Below, piece after piece: positions 35,363-44,154 of a stretch of 64,000 bases of DNA. Source of the stretch: JAAXXJ01 sp964412455 (GTDB lineage: Bacteria; Nitrospirota; UBA9217); the NCBI GenBank assembly GCA_964412455.1, contig CAYPOT010000004.1:40980-104979 (forward strand), given 5' to 3'. The position numbers and the translations under genes were made by a program. Below the pieces are notes generated by a model, which did not search any database, was not told the origin of the DNA, and worked only from the letters and a program-made list of their open reading frames with translations. Positions within the stretch are counted from its first letter, which is position 1, and each line of letters opens with the position of its first letter.

Positions 35363-35608
35363 TTACGGTACCCGCGCACGCAGAAGAACTTCGATAGCCT
35401 CGATCTGTTCGTTGTACGAGCTGCAATCCTCCTCGTACTCCTTCTGCATGGACTGCGCCTGCTCCGCGCCGATGTGGACCGTGGTCTTCCCGAAGGTAAA
35501 CGAGTGCGTCTCCTCCAGGTCGCAGAGGTTTTCTTTGAGTCGCGCGAGCTCCGCCCGTAATTCATCCACGGACATGGTTTCGTAAGGTATTTCGTTCTTG
35601 CTGTTCAT
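35363..35608 (-). CDS. Small coiled-coil protein
   Basis: This 81-residue acidic protein has helical coiled-coil segments (DELRAELARLKENLCDLEE and a later NEQIEAIEVLLRARVP). I recognise no family. It has a clear ATG at 35608. Confidence 0.5.
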   Translation of the reverse strand: MNSKNEIPYETMSVDELRAELARLKENLCDLEETHSFTFGKTTVHIGAEQAQSMQKEYEEDCSSYNEQIEAIEVLLRARVP

Positions 35609-35666
35609 GGGATACCCCGAAAAATTAAAAGGTTACTCACCGCAGAGACGGTGGCGGTATTACTCA

Positions 35667-37088
35667 TTATTTCAGATTTTGCAGATACTCCAGCGCTTCC
35701 TGCCGGTCCTTCAGCGTGCCTTCAGCCTGCCGTTCTTTTATATCGTCGAGGATCTCCCGGAATTTCGGTCCCGACTTCATTCCCCGGGCTATCAGGTCCT
35801 TCCCCGTCACGAAGGGTTTCGCCTCGGTCTTGAGGAACTTCCCATAGTAATAGTCGAGGATCTGTCCCGAGATCTTCTGCGTGTCGGTGAAGCCGTCTGC
35901 GGGCATGACCTCCGATGTGGCCTTTGCATCGGCGAGGGACAGCACGATGCTTTCCGGCACCGCGTCCTTGAGGTCGCGGCAGTAACGATAGAGCGCCCGT
36001 TTGCTCGGCCCGCCAGGCGCGGAAAGGTTGAGCGGCCGCATATGATGCCTGATGAGCCGGGACACCACCGACGCGGTGTCGTTCGACAAACGGAACCGCT
36101 GGCAGATGAACAGCGCCTTGTCGGCGCCGATGGCGTCGTGGCCGAAGAAATGGATGTCCCCTTCCCCGTCACGGGTATAGGTGTCCGACTTCGCGTTGTC
36201 GTGCAGGAGGCAGGCGAACCGGAGTGCCGCCCTGCGGGTCACGAACTGCTCAAGCTCCTGGTCGAGATGAGCGAGGACCGTCCCCGCATGGCCGGGCGAC
36301 AGGGTGGGGAAGCTCTCGAGAACGCTGTCCACATACTCGGCAGACTTGAGGGAGTGCGTGAAGATATCATAGAGATGGTGTTTGCCGGGAGCAAAATCCT
36401 TGAGCGGTTCCAGTTCGGGCAGGAGCTTCCTGAGCAGACCGAGCGAATCCATCAGCAGAAGATGCCGGCCCGCGCCCGCTACAGACAATATCTGAAAAAG
36501 CTCGTCCCGGATGCGTTCAGCTGAAGGCTTCGCAACGAGGTCCGCGCGGGAGCGGATATGCCCGGCAGTCGCTTTCTCGATGCTGAACCCGAGCGTTGCG
36601 GCGAACCGCACCGCGCGCAGCAGCCGGAGCGGATCCTCGTCGAGCACCTTCGGGTCCGCCACCCTGATCAACTTCTGCCGGACGTCCTCCCGTCCGTCGA
36701 AGAGGTCGATGAGCCCGTCAAGCGAGCGCGTTTCCAGAAAACCGCGCACGTCGACGGCCATGGCATTGATGGTGAAATCCCGCCTCGCGAGATCGGCAGG
36801 GAGGTCCGGTCCTTCGAAGTTCGTGAAGTCGAACTGGACCGCCCCCCCCGCCTCACGCTTCACCACCCGGGTGACCTTCCGCTCTTCGTCGAGAAAAAAA
36901 AAGCTCCCGCCGATCCTGTCGGCGAACGCCCGTGCGGCCGCCTCGGAGCCTGACGGCATGAGCAGATCTATGTCCTTGATGTTCTCGTTCCCGGCCAGCA
37001 GGTCCCGTACGGACCCGCCGACAAGGTACATTGGCTGGTTTGAAAGAGAGACGAGCTGGGAGAGAAATGATAAAGTCGTTGAATTCAT
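35667..37088 (-). CDS. CCA-adding tRNA nucleotidyltransferase/poly(A) polymerase family with HD domain
   Basis: This 473-residue protein has the class II nucleotidyltransferase head (LVGGSVRDLLAG and DIDLLMPSG), the RNA- and nucleotide-binding motifs (RRDFTINAMAVDV and DPLRLLRAVRFAATLGF) and a C-terminal HD domain (CLLHDNAKSDT). Enzymes of this family complete or repair the CCA end of tRNAs. The ATG at 37088 was chosen over an upstream GTG. Confidence 0.88.
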   Translation of the reverse strand: MNSTTLSFLSQLVSLSNQPMYLVGGSVRDLLAGNENIKDIDLLMPSGSEAAARAFADRIGGSFFFLDEERKVTRVVKREAGGAVQFDFTNFEGPDLPADLARRDFTINAMAVDVRGFLETRSLDGLIDLFDGREDVRQKLIRVADPKVLDEDPLRLLRAVRFAATLGFSIEKATAGHIRSRADLVAKPSAERIRDELFQILSVAGAGRHLLLMDSLGLLRKLLPELEPLKDFAPGKHHLYDIFTHSLKSAEYVDSVLESFPTLSPGHAGTVLAHLDQELEQFVTRRAALRFACLLHDNAKSDTYTRDGEGDIHFFGHDAIGADKALFICQRFRLSNDTASVVSRLIRHHMRPLNLSAPGGPSKRALYRYCRDLKDAVPESIVLSLADAKATSEVMPADGFTDTQKISGQILDYYYGKFLKTEAKPFVTGKDLIARGMKSGPKFREILDDIKERQAEGTLKDRQEALEYLQNLK

Positions 37089-37172
37089 GTCTGCAATGTG
37101 TAAATAATTTGTCACGTATTAACGTTCCCAAATATTTCATTTAAAATTTCTTTTGCAGATTTAAGTAGACTC

Positions 37173-37697
37173 CTATAACCAATTCTCGATAAATAACTCT
37201 GTGCCGGCAACCTTCTTTATAGCTTCCATTTTGTCTCGCGTAACAAGTATGAGGTTATGAGCCATAGCAACTGATGCGATCCAAAGATCATTTTCTTGTA
37301 TTTGAAGTGTTTTCGCGGTTGTTGGATCCTTCCACTCTTCTATCCTTTTATTGTAGTGGTCGCGCTTCTTCTTCTCCCTTGGTGCACAGAGATTAAAAAG
37401 TCTTGCTCTGAGAACCGCATAGTGGTTACATGCTACATTAGCGTTTATGTCCAAGAGAGGAAATGCGGATAACGTCTTTCTGGCTACCTCATGCTTCTCT
37501 TGCTGATCGTAAGGTCCTACACGCAATCCATATTCAACTTCTCCGATTGTAATTGGGCATAAAAAAAATTTCGCATCACCATGCGCTTCCCAGTGTTTTT
37601 TAAACACTTGACTCTCGAGACTGCGGCCATCAGCCTTAAGCTCGGCGAGAGGACCGAGTATATTTGTATCCAAAAGATAATCCCTACCTTTTGTCAC
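37173..37697 (-). CDS. PIN-domain protein coupled to the DNA methylase
   Basis: This 174-residue protein has PIN-type acidic residues D10 (LLDTN), E53 (IGEVEYG), D137 (ENDLWIA) and D155 (VTRDK), expected for a metal-dependent ribonuclease. The GTG start at 37697 overlaps the methylase stop (GTGA), so translation is coupled. No VapB-like antitoxin is next to it. The methylase partner suggests a defence role. Confidence 0.7.
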   Translation of the reverse strand: MTKGRDYLLDTNILGPLAELKADGRSLESQVFKKHWEAHGDAKFFLCPITIGEVEYGLRVGPYDQQEKHEVARKTLSAFPLLDINANVACNHYAVLRARLFNLCAPREKKKRDHYNKRIEEWKDPTTAKTLQIQENDLWIASVAMAHNLILVTRDKMEAIKKVAGTELFIENWL

Positions 37698-40192
37698 TTT
37701 TCTCTCCCAAGGCTCTTGAGATATTTTATGAATGCGGCATCATCAATAACGGGAATTTTTTTCAGGATAGTCTCTTGTGTCGCTTCTTTATAATTCTCCG
37801 ATAAATACATATGTAGCGGAATCCAAGATTCAATCTCTAAGGGGATATACCCTTCGAATTGAAAGGGCACGGGTCTTTGATGTCCCCAGAAAATATTTAA
37901 AAGTTGGCGTTCTAAACGCGGAGGTAGGTTGTAGAGCTTTAATATCTGAGCATCGATTTCAAGTAATATTTTTTTAGCCTTATTCTCTGCACCCCTACAA
38001 GTTAAATATTCACCAACAAGCATTTCTATCGCCTGCTTTGCATCCTGTAATTGAAACGGTATGGGAATCTCACCATAAATCCATTTGGGAATATCTCTTT
38101 TTGAACTATGAGCATAAACGAATGCTTCAGCGATAGGTGAGTTTAATAAGGCAGCCAATAATTCAACATTAAAGTCTTCAGACTTAGGCCAAATTGCATA
38201 AAATCTCCGCGTAGCAATTCTTTTTTCTTTATCCACTACAGCCGCATATCTCCAAGCACCTCTCGACATTCTCGAAGCTGGTACGATTACTTTTGGCTTG
38301 TCCCATGGAAGATTCCAAGCCTCTGAGTCTTCAAATCTTCGGAATTTATTATTTGTTGAAATATGTACAACATCATTCGCTGCATATTGTGTAAAGCCAC
38401 TTGTAACTTTACAGATACCTGGTTTTGAACCCGGGAAAGGATTAAGATTGTATACCTCTTTTAAATGCTTCCCGAGATGAGATCTATGTTGAACTCCAAT
38501 TTTAATGTCTGCAATTGCTTTAAATCGCAAATTTCCTTGAAGCTCTTCCCATATTTCACGAAGCAGGGGTACAATCATCCGATTCTGCATTTTAGAAACG
38601 AAATAAGATTGAGGGACCTTATCCTCCCAGGAAACGCGTCGTTTCATCCGGAATTCTTCACGCTGCTGATCCTTGACCTCTTTATACAAAACTTGTACTG
38701 AACCGCGCGTTTCATTTTTTCGTGCTACAATCGTTATCGTTTCAGCATCCGAATGCAAAAAGACGCGATCTGGGAGAGTTGTAAGAGATATCAATTCAAA
38801 ATTATCGAAAATAAATTTTCGTTCATGCTTATAATCTGAGCCGTCCGCAAAGGAACGTGGTAAGACCAAGCCAATGAATGATTTATTGGCTAGTGCTGGA
38901 AGAGCTCTTTTTAACAGCTCTTTTGGTTTTGGTGTCTCCGGGCGCCAATCCTTGATTTTTTCAAAAGGAGGATTTCCCACAAGTATTGTTGTCTTAGATA
39001 TAATTTTTTCGAGTGTCTTCCCGGCAAAAACATCACCTTCTTTCAAATCCCATCCATTCGGTTCTGGAAAGTCAGCCAGCATCATACACATTCTGCCAAC
39101 TTCGACAGAGAATGCATCAATTTCAACTCCATGTAAGTGCTCAGCGAAAAAATTGTGCCGTTGCTGGCCACCCCAGTCGCGTGGCAAGAGATCTCGCATT
39201 CTACGCATGGCTGCAATGAGAAAAATGCTGTGACCACTCATGGGATCAGTAACATGCCACTGAGTTCTTGGTAATTCCTCTATCGGTATCTGTGAAAGAA
39301 CATAATCAGCGACATATGATGGCGTACTGTGTATTCCAAGATTTTGACGAGTTTCAGGCGAAACAAACGTATTTTCGTATATGTATGTGAGCGTATCGAC
39401 CGATATATTACGGAGAGAAAAGCTTTCTCCAATTTCACGAGATATAGTTTTTAGTGTAGGAGCGGGAATGCTCTGTGCTGTCGTTTTTAAAGAACGGCCA
39501 TAATGATTATAAACTACTTGCAAAGGTGAGTCAGGAATAGAGAAATCGATATTAGCAGCGTTAGAAATGTCTCTATCTTTAAGCAATTTTGCAGCTAGGA
39601 GACTAAATACAATTCGGAAAATTGTTGAAGCATCAAAAGAGATCTTCTGTCGTTTATAATCATTTTCAGCATGATTAAGTATAACCTTGAGCATACTGTC
39701 AATTTTATTAGCAGCCTCGTTTTCGAGAGCAGGTAGCAGGCCAATATCAACAAAATCTAGTTGAATTGGTTCAGGTTGTGCGAAACCTGATTTGGCACGA
39801 AGAACTGTTTCTGGATTCCATTTTTGTCGGTTTTGAGTAATGACGTGCGGCAGATTATTTGTTCTATAATTATCCCGGAAAATAGCTTCCTTTTCAGTGA
39901 TAATCCATCGCTCCGTGGTACCGTTACGGATGATAAATATCTGAGGAGCTCCAAGTGCTTTTAGTCTACGTGTAATGATGTCAGATGGGGTGTTATCTTC
40001 TGCTATATGAATTCCGAAGCACGCAGATCGGTAGTCGAAAGGAGATTGAGCAAACACTGCTCTCTCAATGGTACGAACAGGTACTCCATGCGCAAATAAA
40101 TCTGCATATTTATAATTATTCTGGATGAGATTACGTTTGTAGCCAATCTCGATAAAAGCATTCTCTATGTGAGTAAATATTTTATCCGTCAT
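37694..40192 (-). CDS. N6-adenine DNA methyltransferase, Eco57I/type IIG-like
   Basis: This 832-residue protein is AT-rich relative to the window. It has a DPMSGHSIF motif I near 316-324 (a variant with His in place of the usual Gly), a further GVEIDAFSVEVGRM segment, and the catalytic motif NPPF at 407-410. The large N-terminal region contains strands resembling a nuclease-like fold (APQIFIIRNGTTERWIIT), and the C-terminus probably recognises DNA. It may be a type IIG enzyme or a stand-alone methylase. The ATG at 40192 follows a promoter with an operator. Confidence 0.8.
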   Translation of the reverse strand: MTDKIFTHIENAFIEIGYKRNLIQNNYKYADLFAHGVPVRTIERAVFAQSPFDYRSACFGIHIAEDNTPSDIITRRLKALGAPQIFIIRNGTTERWIITEKEAIFRDNYRTNNLPHVITQNRQKWNPETVLRAKSGFAQPEPIQLDFVDIGLLPALENEAANKIDSMLKVILNHAENDYKRQKISFDASTIFRIVFSLLAAKLLKDRDISNAANIDFSIPDSPLQVVYNHYGRSLKTTAQSIPAPTLKTISREIGESFSLRNISVDTLTYIYENTFVSPETRQNLGIHSTPSYVADYVLSQIPIEELPRTQWHVTDPMSGHSIFLIAAMRRMRDLLPRDWGGQQRHNFFAEHLHGVEIDAFSVEVGRMCMMLADFPEPNGWDLKEGDVFAGKTLEKIISKTTILVGNPPFEKIKDWRPETPKPKELLKRALPALANKSFIGLVLPRSFADGSDYKHERKFIFDNFELISLTTLPDRVFLHSDAETITIVARKNETRGSVQVLYKEVKDQQREEFRMKRRVSWEDKVPQSYFVSKMQNRMIVPLLREIWEELQGNLRFKAIADIKIGVQHRSHLGKHLKEVYNLNPFPGSKPGICKVTSGFTQYAANDVVHISTNNKFRRFEDSEAWNLPWDKPKVIVPASRMSRGAWRYAAVVDKEKRIATRRFYAIWPKSEDFNVELLAALLNSPIAEAFVYAHSSKRDIPKWIYGEIPIPFQLQDAKQAIEMLVGEYLTCRGAENKAKKILLEIDAQILKLYNLPPRLERQLLNIFWGHQRPVPFQFEGYIPLEIESWIPLHMYLSENYKEATQETILKKIPVIDDAAFIKYLKSLGREK

Positions 40193-40267
40193 GCGATTGC
40201 CCCAATATAGGGATATAGAACACGTTGATATTACACATATTCTATTGCGTTTCCCCACCTAGCATAC

Positions 40268-40296
40268 ATTATAGGTGAACATATGTTCACCGTCAA
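40268..40296 (-). promoter_or_regulatory. Promoter with SOS-box-like operator for the methylase-PIN operon
   Basis: On the minus strand TTGACG and a perfect TATAAT are separated by 17 bp. The spacer is almost wholly the perfect 16 bp palindrome GTGAACATATGTTCAC (40275-40290). Its GAAC-N4-GTTC core fits the LexA box known from Gram-positive bacteria. A repressor bound there would block RNA polymerase. Confidence 0.75.
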
Positions 40297-40382
40297 GCAG
40301 ATTTATTCTAGTCTCATAGTGTCTTTAACTTTAACATTGAAGAGCTAATCCGTTGTTGCAACCGTAGCGTTGCGCTCACTCC

Positions 40383-40703
40383 TTACCGCTTGGGCATGTG
40401 AATGACGTTTGACTGCTTACTTTCTGATGTCTTGGCTACCTTCGCAAGCGTCAGGAGACCCGGAGCGACGTTCCAGTGTTCCCCGTTGTCGGTAATGACC
40501 GTGACCGTCTTTTTGTTATATTTGGTCAGCACGCCGATCAGCGCAGGACGGTCATCCGTTTTGAAACTCACCCGGTCGCCGACCTTGAATTCCAGCATCT
40601 TGTTGTGCGCCCGTGTCTGACTCAGGAAGCGCAGCCGTTCGACGATCCGGCGATTAAGGTCGATCAGTTCATTCTCGGAAAGCAAGGTGATATCGATCTT
40701 CAT
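40383..40703 (-). CDS. Small protein with SH3-like (KOW-like) segment
   Basis: This 106-residue protein starts with a helical region (LSENELIDLNRRIVERLRFL) followed by a beta-rich part (KVGDRVSFKTDD...VITDNGEHWNVAPGLL) that resembles an SH3/KOW fold. Similar proteins are known in other bacteria as hypothetical. It has a clear ATG at 40703. Confidence 0.6.
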   Translation of the reverse strand: MKIDITLLSENELIDLNRRIVERLRFLSQTRAHNKMLEFKVGDRVSFKTDDRPALIGVLTKYNKKTVTVITDNGEHWNVAPGLLTLAKVAKTSESKQSNVIHMPKR

Positions 40704-40832
40704 GAACTACCTCCCGTCAGAGGCAAAGGCGGAAAATTTACAAGTCGCTCGTTCCCGCGCTACGTACCAGCCCTCGATAAGCGTCTCGATCATCCAGATC
40801 ATCCGTATCAACGAGTGTGGTTTGACTACGCG

Positions 40833-41639
40833 CTACTTCCCCTCCAGGACCCTTCGGTAGCAGGAGTTCTTGCGGATGGCGTCAAAATCCGCGTCGTTCT
40901 TCAGTGTGTCCCAGTCGCGATAGCCGTTGGTGACCGCTTCGTCCAGCCAGACACAGGCGGCGTCGATCTTACCGGCCCGGGAGAACAACCCGGCGTTCTG
41001 GTAGGACGCGGCGGCGTAGCGCGGCTCGATCTTGAGCACATCATTGAACACCTCGATCGCCTCTGCATCCTGCCGATTGTTCTTGTACGCCATTCCCATG
41101 CCATAGCGCGCGCCGATGTCCCGCGGGTCCAATTCAAGGACCTTCCGGTAATCCGCTATCGCCTGGTCGGGGGAACCGGCTTCCTGGTTCGCCCTCCCCC
41201 TGCCGGCATATGCGTCCGCACTCCGCGGGGCCAATGCGATCGCCCTGCTGAAATCGTCCCTCGCCCGGTCATATTTCTTCTGGTACGCAAATGCGAGACC
41301 GCGGTTCATGGAGAACTCAGGATTCTTGTCGTCAATCTCAAGTGCGTTGCTGAAATCGTCGATGGCCTTATCCAGTTCGTCCAAACCCTGGTAAGCGATG
41401 CCGCGGCTGTTGAATATCCTGGCAACGTCCTCAATGGCTATTTCTCCCTTGTTGGTCCGGATCGCCTGGGTATAATTTTGCACCGCATCGATATAGAGCT
41501 TGTTTTCCGCATAGCCGATCCCTTTTTCCCAATACTGCTTCGGGCTCATGGCGGCGAACGCCGGCAGGAAGCTGCCCGAAAGTATGGCCAGCACGGCCGC
41601 AAGCATCAGTCCCTGCGTTGTTTTTTTCCCGGTCTTCAT
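40833..41639 (-). CDS. Secreted TPR-repeat protein
   Basis: This 268-residue protein has a signal peptide ending near AFA and about five tetratricopeptide repeats (for example FNSRGIAYQGLDELDKAIDD and AYAGRGRANQEAGSPDQAIA). It probably acts as a protein-interaction scaffold in the periplasm. The ATG at 41639 follows AAGGAGGA. Confidence 0.85.
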   Translation of the reverse strand: MKTGKKTTQGLMLAAVLAILSGSFLPAFAAMSPKQYWEKGIGYAENKLYIDAVQNYTQAIRTNKGEIAIEDVARIFNSRGIAYQGLDELDKAIDDFSNALEIDDKNPEFSMNRGLAFAYQKKYDRARDDFSRAIALAPRSADAYAGRGRANQEAGSPDQAIADYRKVLELDPRDIGARYGMGMAYKNNRQDAEAIEVFNDVLKIEPRYAAASYQNAGLFSRAGKIDAACVWLDEAVTNGYRDWDTLKNDADFDAIRKNSCYRRVLEGK

Positions 41640-41792
41640 GGTGTGCTCCTCCTTGCGCATGACAGAGTGCTCAGCCGGCGCCTTGCCGTGAACAGCCCGT
41701 CGGGCTGCTTCGTAACTATCATTCAGCTGGTCCTGCGCCGCAGCATTGCGGTCCGCCCCGGATCGTCAAGCCTCCGTCCCCTTCTCCGCTGT

Positions 41793-42470
41793 TTACTCGC
41801 CGGTGATCCGGCGTATCTTCTCCAGTCGTTTCTGTCGTTCGTCCCGCGCGACGTACCAGTCCTGGATGAGCGTCTCGATCAACCCGATCAGAAGCTTCGC
41901 TTCGCCGGGATCGGCGTCCTGGATCCCGCCGTCTTCGTTCTCCATCCGGGCGCCGATCATCCCGCTCCTTCTGACTGACTCGATGGCCTCCCACGTAAGC
42001 GGGTCCGCCGTGCCCTTGATCTGGCGAAATTCGTCGTTGAGCCCGCCGGGCTGGACGCGCCAGAAGTCCCGCAGTATTTCCGAGAGGCAACGCCGCGACA
42101 GGGCCGCCGCGACCTTCGGGCTCAGTTCGAGGGTAAGACAGGCCTCGCGGTAGTTCTCGGAAACCTGCTGGGGAAGGGCGGCCGGGAAGGAGCGGGCCTG
42201 CGACGGCGGGACAAGCGTCCAGGTCTTGAGGTGCTTGCCCGTATAGGCTCGTTTCCCCGAGACCTCCAGAGTGTGCAGCGAAGCGCTCAGGGAAAATTGT
42301 CCGCACCGGGGATTGGGACAGACCACGAATTTGCTCACCAGGCGGCGAGGGCCGTCGGCGTTCGGCAGGGTGAGGTCCGCAAGGGAAACCTGCCGCCCTT
42401 TCTCGGTCACGGTCTGGTCGGTATTGCAGAACGGGCAGTGCCAGAAATATTCGCTCACCTTTCCCTCCAT
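41793..42470 (-). CDS. DUF4145-like protein with N-terminal zinc finger
   Basis: This 225-residue protein has an N-terminal CPFC...CPNPRCG zinc-binding pair and a helical domain with PPSQARSFPAALPQQVSENY and LSRRCLSEILRDFW, as in DUF4145 proteins. These are sometimes found with restriction systems but are functionally undefined. It begins 16 bp after aroB stops on the same strand. Confidence 0.65.
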   Translation of the reverse strand: MEGKVSEYFWHCPFCNTDQTVTEKGRQVSLADLTLPNADGPRRLVSKFVVCPNPRCGQFSLSASLHTLEVSGKRAYTGKHLKTWTLVPPSQARSFPAALPQQVSENYREACLTLELSPKVAAALSRRCLSEILRDFWRVQPGGLNDEFRQIKGTADPLTWEAIESVRRSGMIGARMENEDGGIQDADPGEAKLLIGLIETLIQDWYVARDERQKRLEKIRRITGE

Positions 42471-42486
42471 GAGGAAATGATCCCGC

Positions 42487-43569
42487 TCATTCCGCGAGCA
42501 GTTCCTGCAGCTGTTGCTCGCCCCACTCCCCGGTGATGGCGACCTCGCCGATCTTCCTCGGCAGGACAAAACGCACCTTGCCGGCCTCGGCCTTCTTGTC
42601 GACCTGGATCATGTCCATGAACTGGGTGACCGTGGGGCGGGGCCTCATCACCGAGAGGCTGGTGGGAAGACCATAAGCATTAATAAGCTTCTCAACGCGC
42701 TCCGGGACCCGGGCATCGCAGAGACCGGCGCGGTGGGCAAGCTTCGACGCGTACACCATGCCGATAGCGACCGCTTCGCCGTGTCTGCTCCTGTAGTCCG
42801 ACAGGGTCTCTACGGCATGGCCCACGGTGTGCCCGAAGTTCAGGATGGCCCGGAGACCGCCTTCGCGCTCGTCCTTGCTCACCACGTCCGCCTTGATCTC
42901 GCAGGACCGCCGGATGATGTGCCCCAGCGGGCCCGCTTCAAGGTTCAGTATCTTTTCCCGGTTCTTCTCGAGAAAATCGAAGAACTCGCGGTCCCAGATC
43001 ACGCCGTACTTGATGACCTCCGCCATGCCCGAAAGGAGCTCTTCTTTCGGGAGGGTCTTGAGCGCGTCCAGGTCCATGAGCACGAGCCGGGGCTGGTAGA
43101 AAGAGCCGATCATGTTCTTGCCCATGGCGTGGTTCACGCCGGTTTTGCCGCCCACGCTGCTGTCCACCATGGCGAGGAGCGTGGTCGGCGCCTGGACGAA
43201 GGGCACGCCGCGCATATAGCACGCTGCAGCGAACCCGGTGAGGTCGCCGATCACGCCGCCGCCGAGGGCAACGAGCGGCGAGCGGCGATCGAAGGTGTTG
43301 ATCAGAAGGGCCGTGAAGACGGCGTTGGCCCAATCGAGGGTCTTGTACTGCTCGCCGTCGGGGATCTCCACCGGCATGGACGTGAACCCTGCCGCCTTGA
43401 GGCTCGCAATCACGGTTGTGCCGTACAGTTTGTTCACCGTGGGGTTCGTCACCACCGCGACCTTCGTACCAAACCGGAGCCTGCCCATCTCTTCGCCGAG
43501 CTTTTCAAGCTTTGCGCCGATCAGTATCTCGTAACTTCTTGTTCCCAGTTCGACCTTAACAACATGCAT
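42487..43569 (-). CDS. aroB: 3-Dehydroquinate synthase
   Basis: This 360-residue enzyme makes 3-dehydroquinate from DAHP, the second step of the shikimate pathway. Family marks are FDRRSPLVALGGGVIGDLTG, PTTLLAMVDSSVGGKTGVN and ILNFGHTVGHAVE (metal-binding His). It overlaps the end of aroK by 14 bp in another frame and is the last aro gene of an aroC-aroK-aroB cluster. Confidence 0.95.
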   Translation of the reverse strand: MHVVKVELGTRSYEILIGAKLEKLGEEMGRLRFGTKVAVVTNPTVNKLYGTTVIASLKAAGFTSMPVEIPDGEQYKTLDWANAVFTALLINTFDRRSPLVALGGGVIGDLTGFAAACYMRGVPFVQAPTTLLAMVDSSVGGKTGVNHAMGKNMIGSFYQPRLVLMDLDALKTLPKEELLSGMAEVIKYGVIWDREFFDFLEKNREKILNLEAGPLGHIIRRSCEIKADVVSKDEREGGLRAILNFGHTVGHAVETLSDYRSRHGEAVAIGMVYASKLAHRAGLCDARVPERVEKLINAYGLPTSLSVMRPRPTVTQFMDMIQVDKKAEAGKVRFVLPRKIGEVAITGEWGEQQLQELLAE

Positions 43570-44071
43570 AGCGTACCTTCTCTTTTATTTCGCCGATCAC
43601 GTCGTCCACGGACCGCTCCGACGTATCGATGATGAAGTCCGCCTGGCGGTAGAACAGCTCCCGTCCGGCCAGAAGCTCGCGGATCTTCGCCAAGGGGTCC
43701 TCTCCTTGCAGCAGCGGCCGGTGGGTCTCGTGCTTGATCCGGTCATAGATGCTTTCCGGGTGGGCGGTGAGGCAGATGGTGACGCCGTTCTCCTTGAATG
43801 CCTTGCGGTTCTCGTCGCGGATGACGGCGCCGCCGCCGGTGGAGACCACCTGGTTCCCGTTCTCGAGGACCTGCTGGACGATGCGCGTCTCCACATCGCG
43901 GAAATACGGTTCACCGAAGGCCGAGAAGATCCCGGTGATGGTGGTCTTCTGGTCCGCCTCGATCAACTCGTCGGTATCGACAAAGGTGAACCCCAGGTCC
44001 TTCGCGAGCCGCGTTCCCACGCTGGTCTTGCCGACGCCCACGAATCCCGTGAGGATGATGTTCCGAAGCAT
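43556..44071 (-). CDS. aroK: Shikimate kinase
   Basis: This 171-residue kinase has the P-loop GFVGVGKTSVG, the DTDELIE motif and STGGGAV, typical of shikimate kinases. I prefer the ATG at 44071. The frame remains open to an ATG at 44113, but that extension translates the AGCTCGTGGC repeat (reading MSCELKATSHELRA). The start is close to the repeat and has no clean ribosome site. Confidence 0.9.
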   Translation of the reverse strand: MLRNIILTGFVGVGKTSVGTRLAKDLGFTFVDTDELIEADQKTTITGIFSAFGEPYFRDVETRIVQQVLENGNQVVSTGGGAVIRDENRKAFKENGVTICLTAHPESIYDRIKHETHRPLLQGEDPLAKIRELLAGRELFYRQADFIIDTSERSVDDVIGEIKEKVRYACC

Positions 44072-44154
44072 AGCTCGTAGCTCGTGGCTCGTGGCTTTCA
44101 ACTCGCAGCTCATGGCCTGGCCACTCGCTACGAGCTATCAGCTACGAGCTGCGA
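44070..44154. repeat. Inverted repeat made of the word AGCTCGTAGC
   Basis: The left arm TAGCTCGTAGCTCGTGGCTC and the right arm CTACGAGCTATCAGCTACGA are complementary. It fills the space between aroC and aroK and provides the start region of aroK. Confidence 0.8.
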
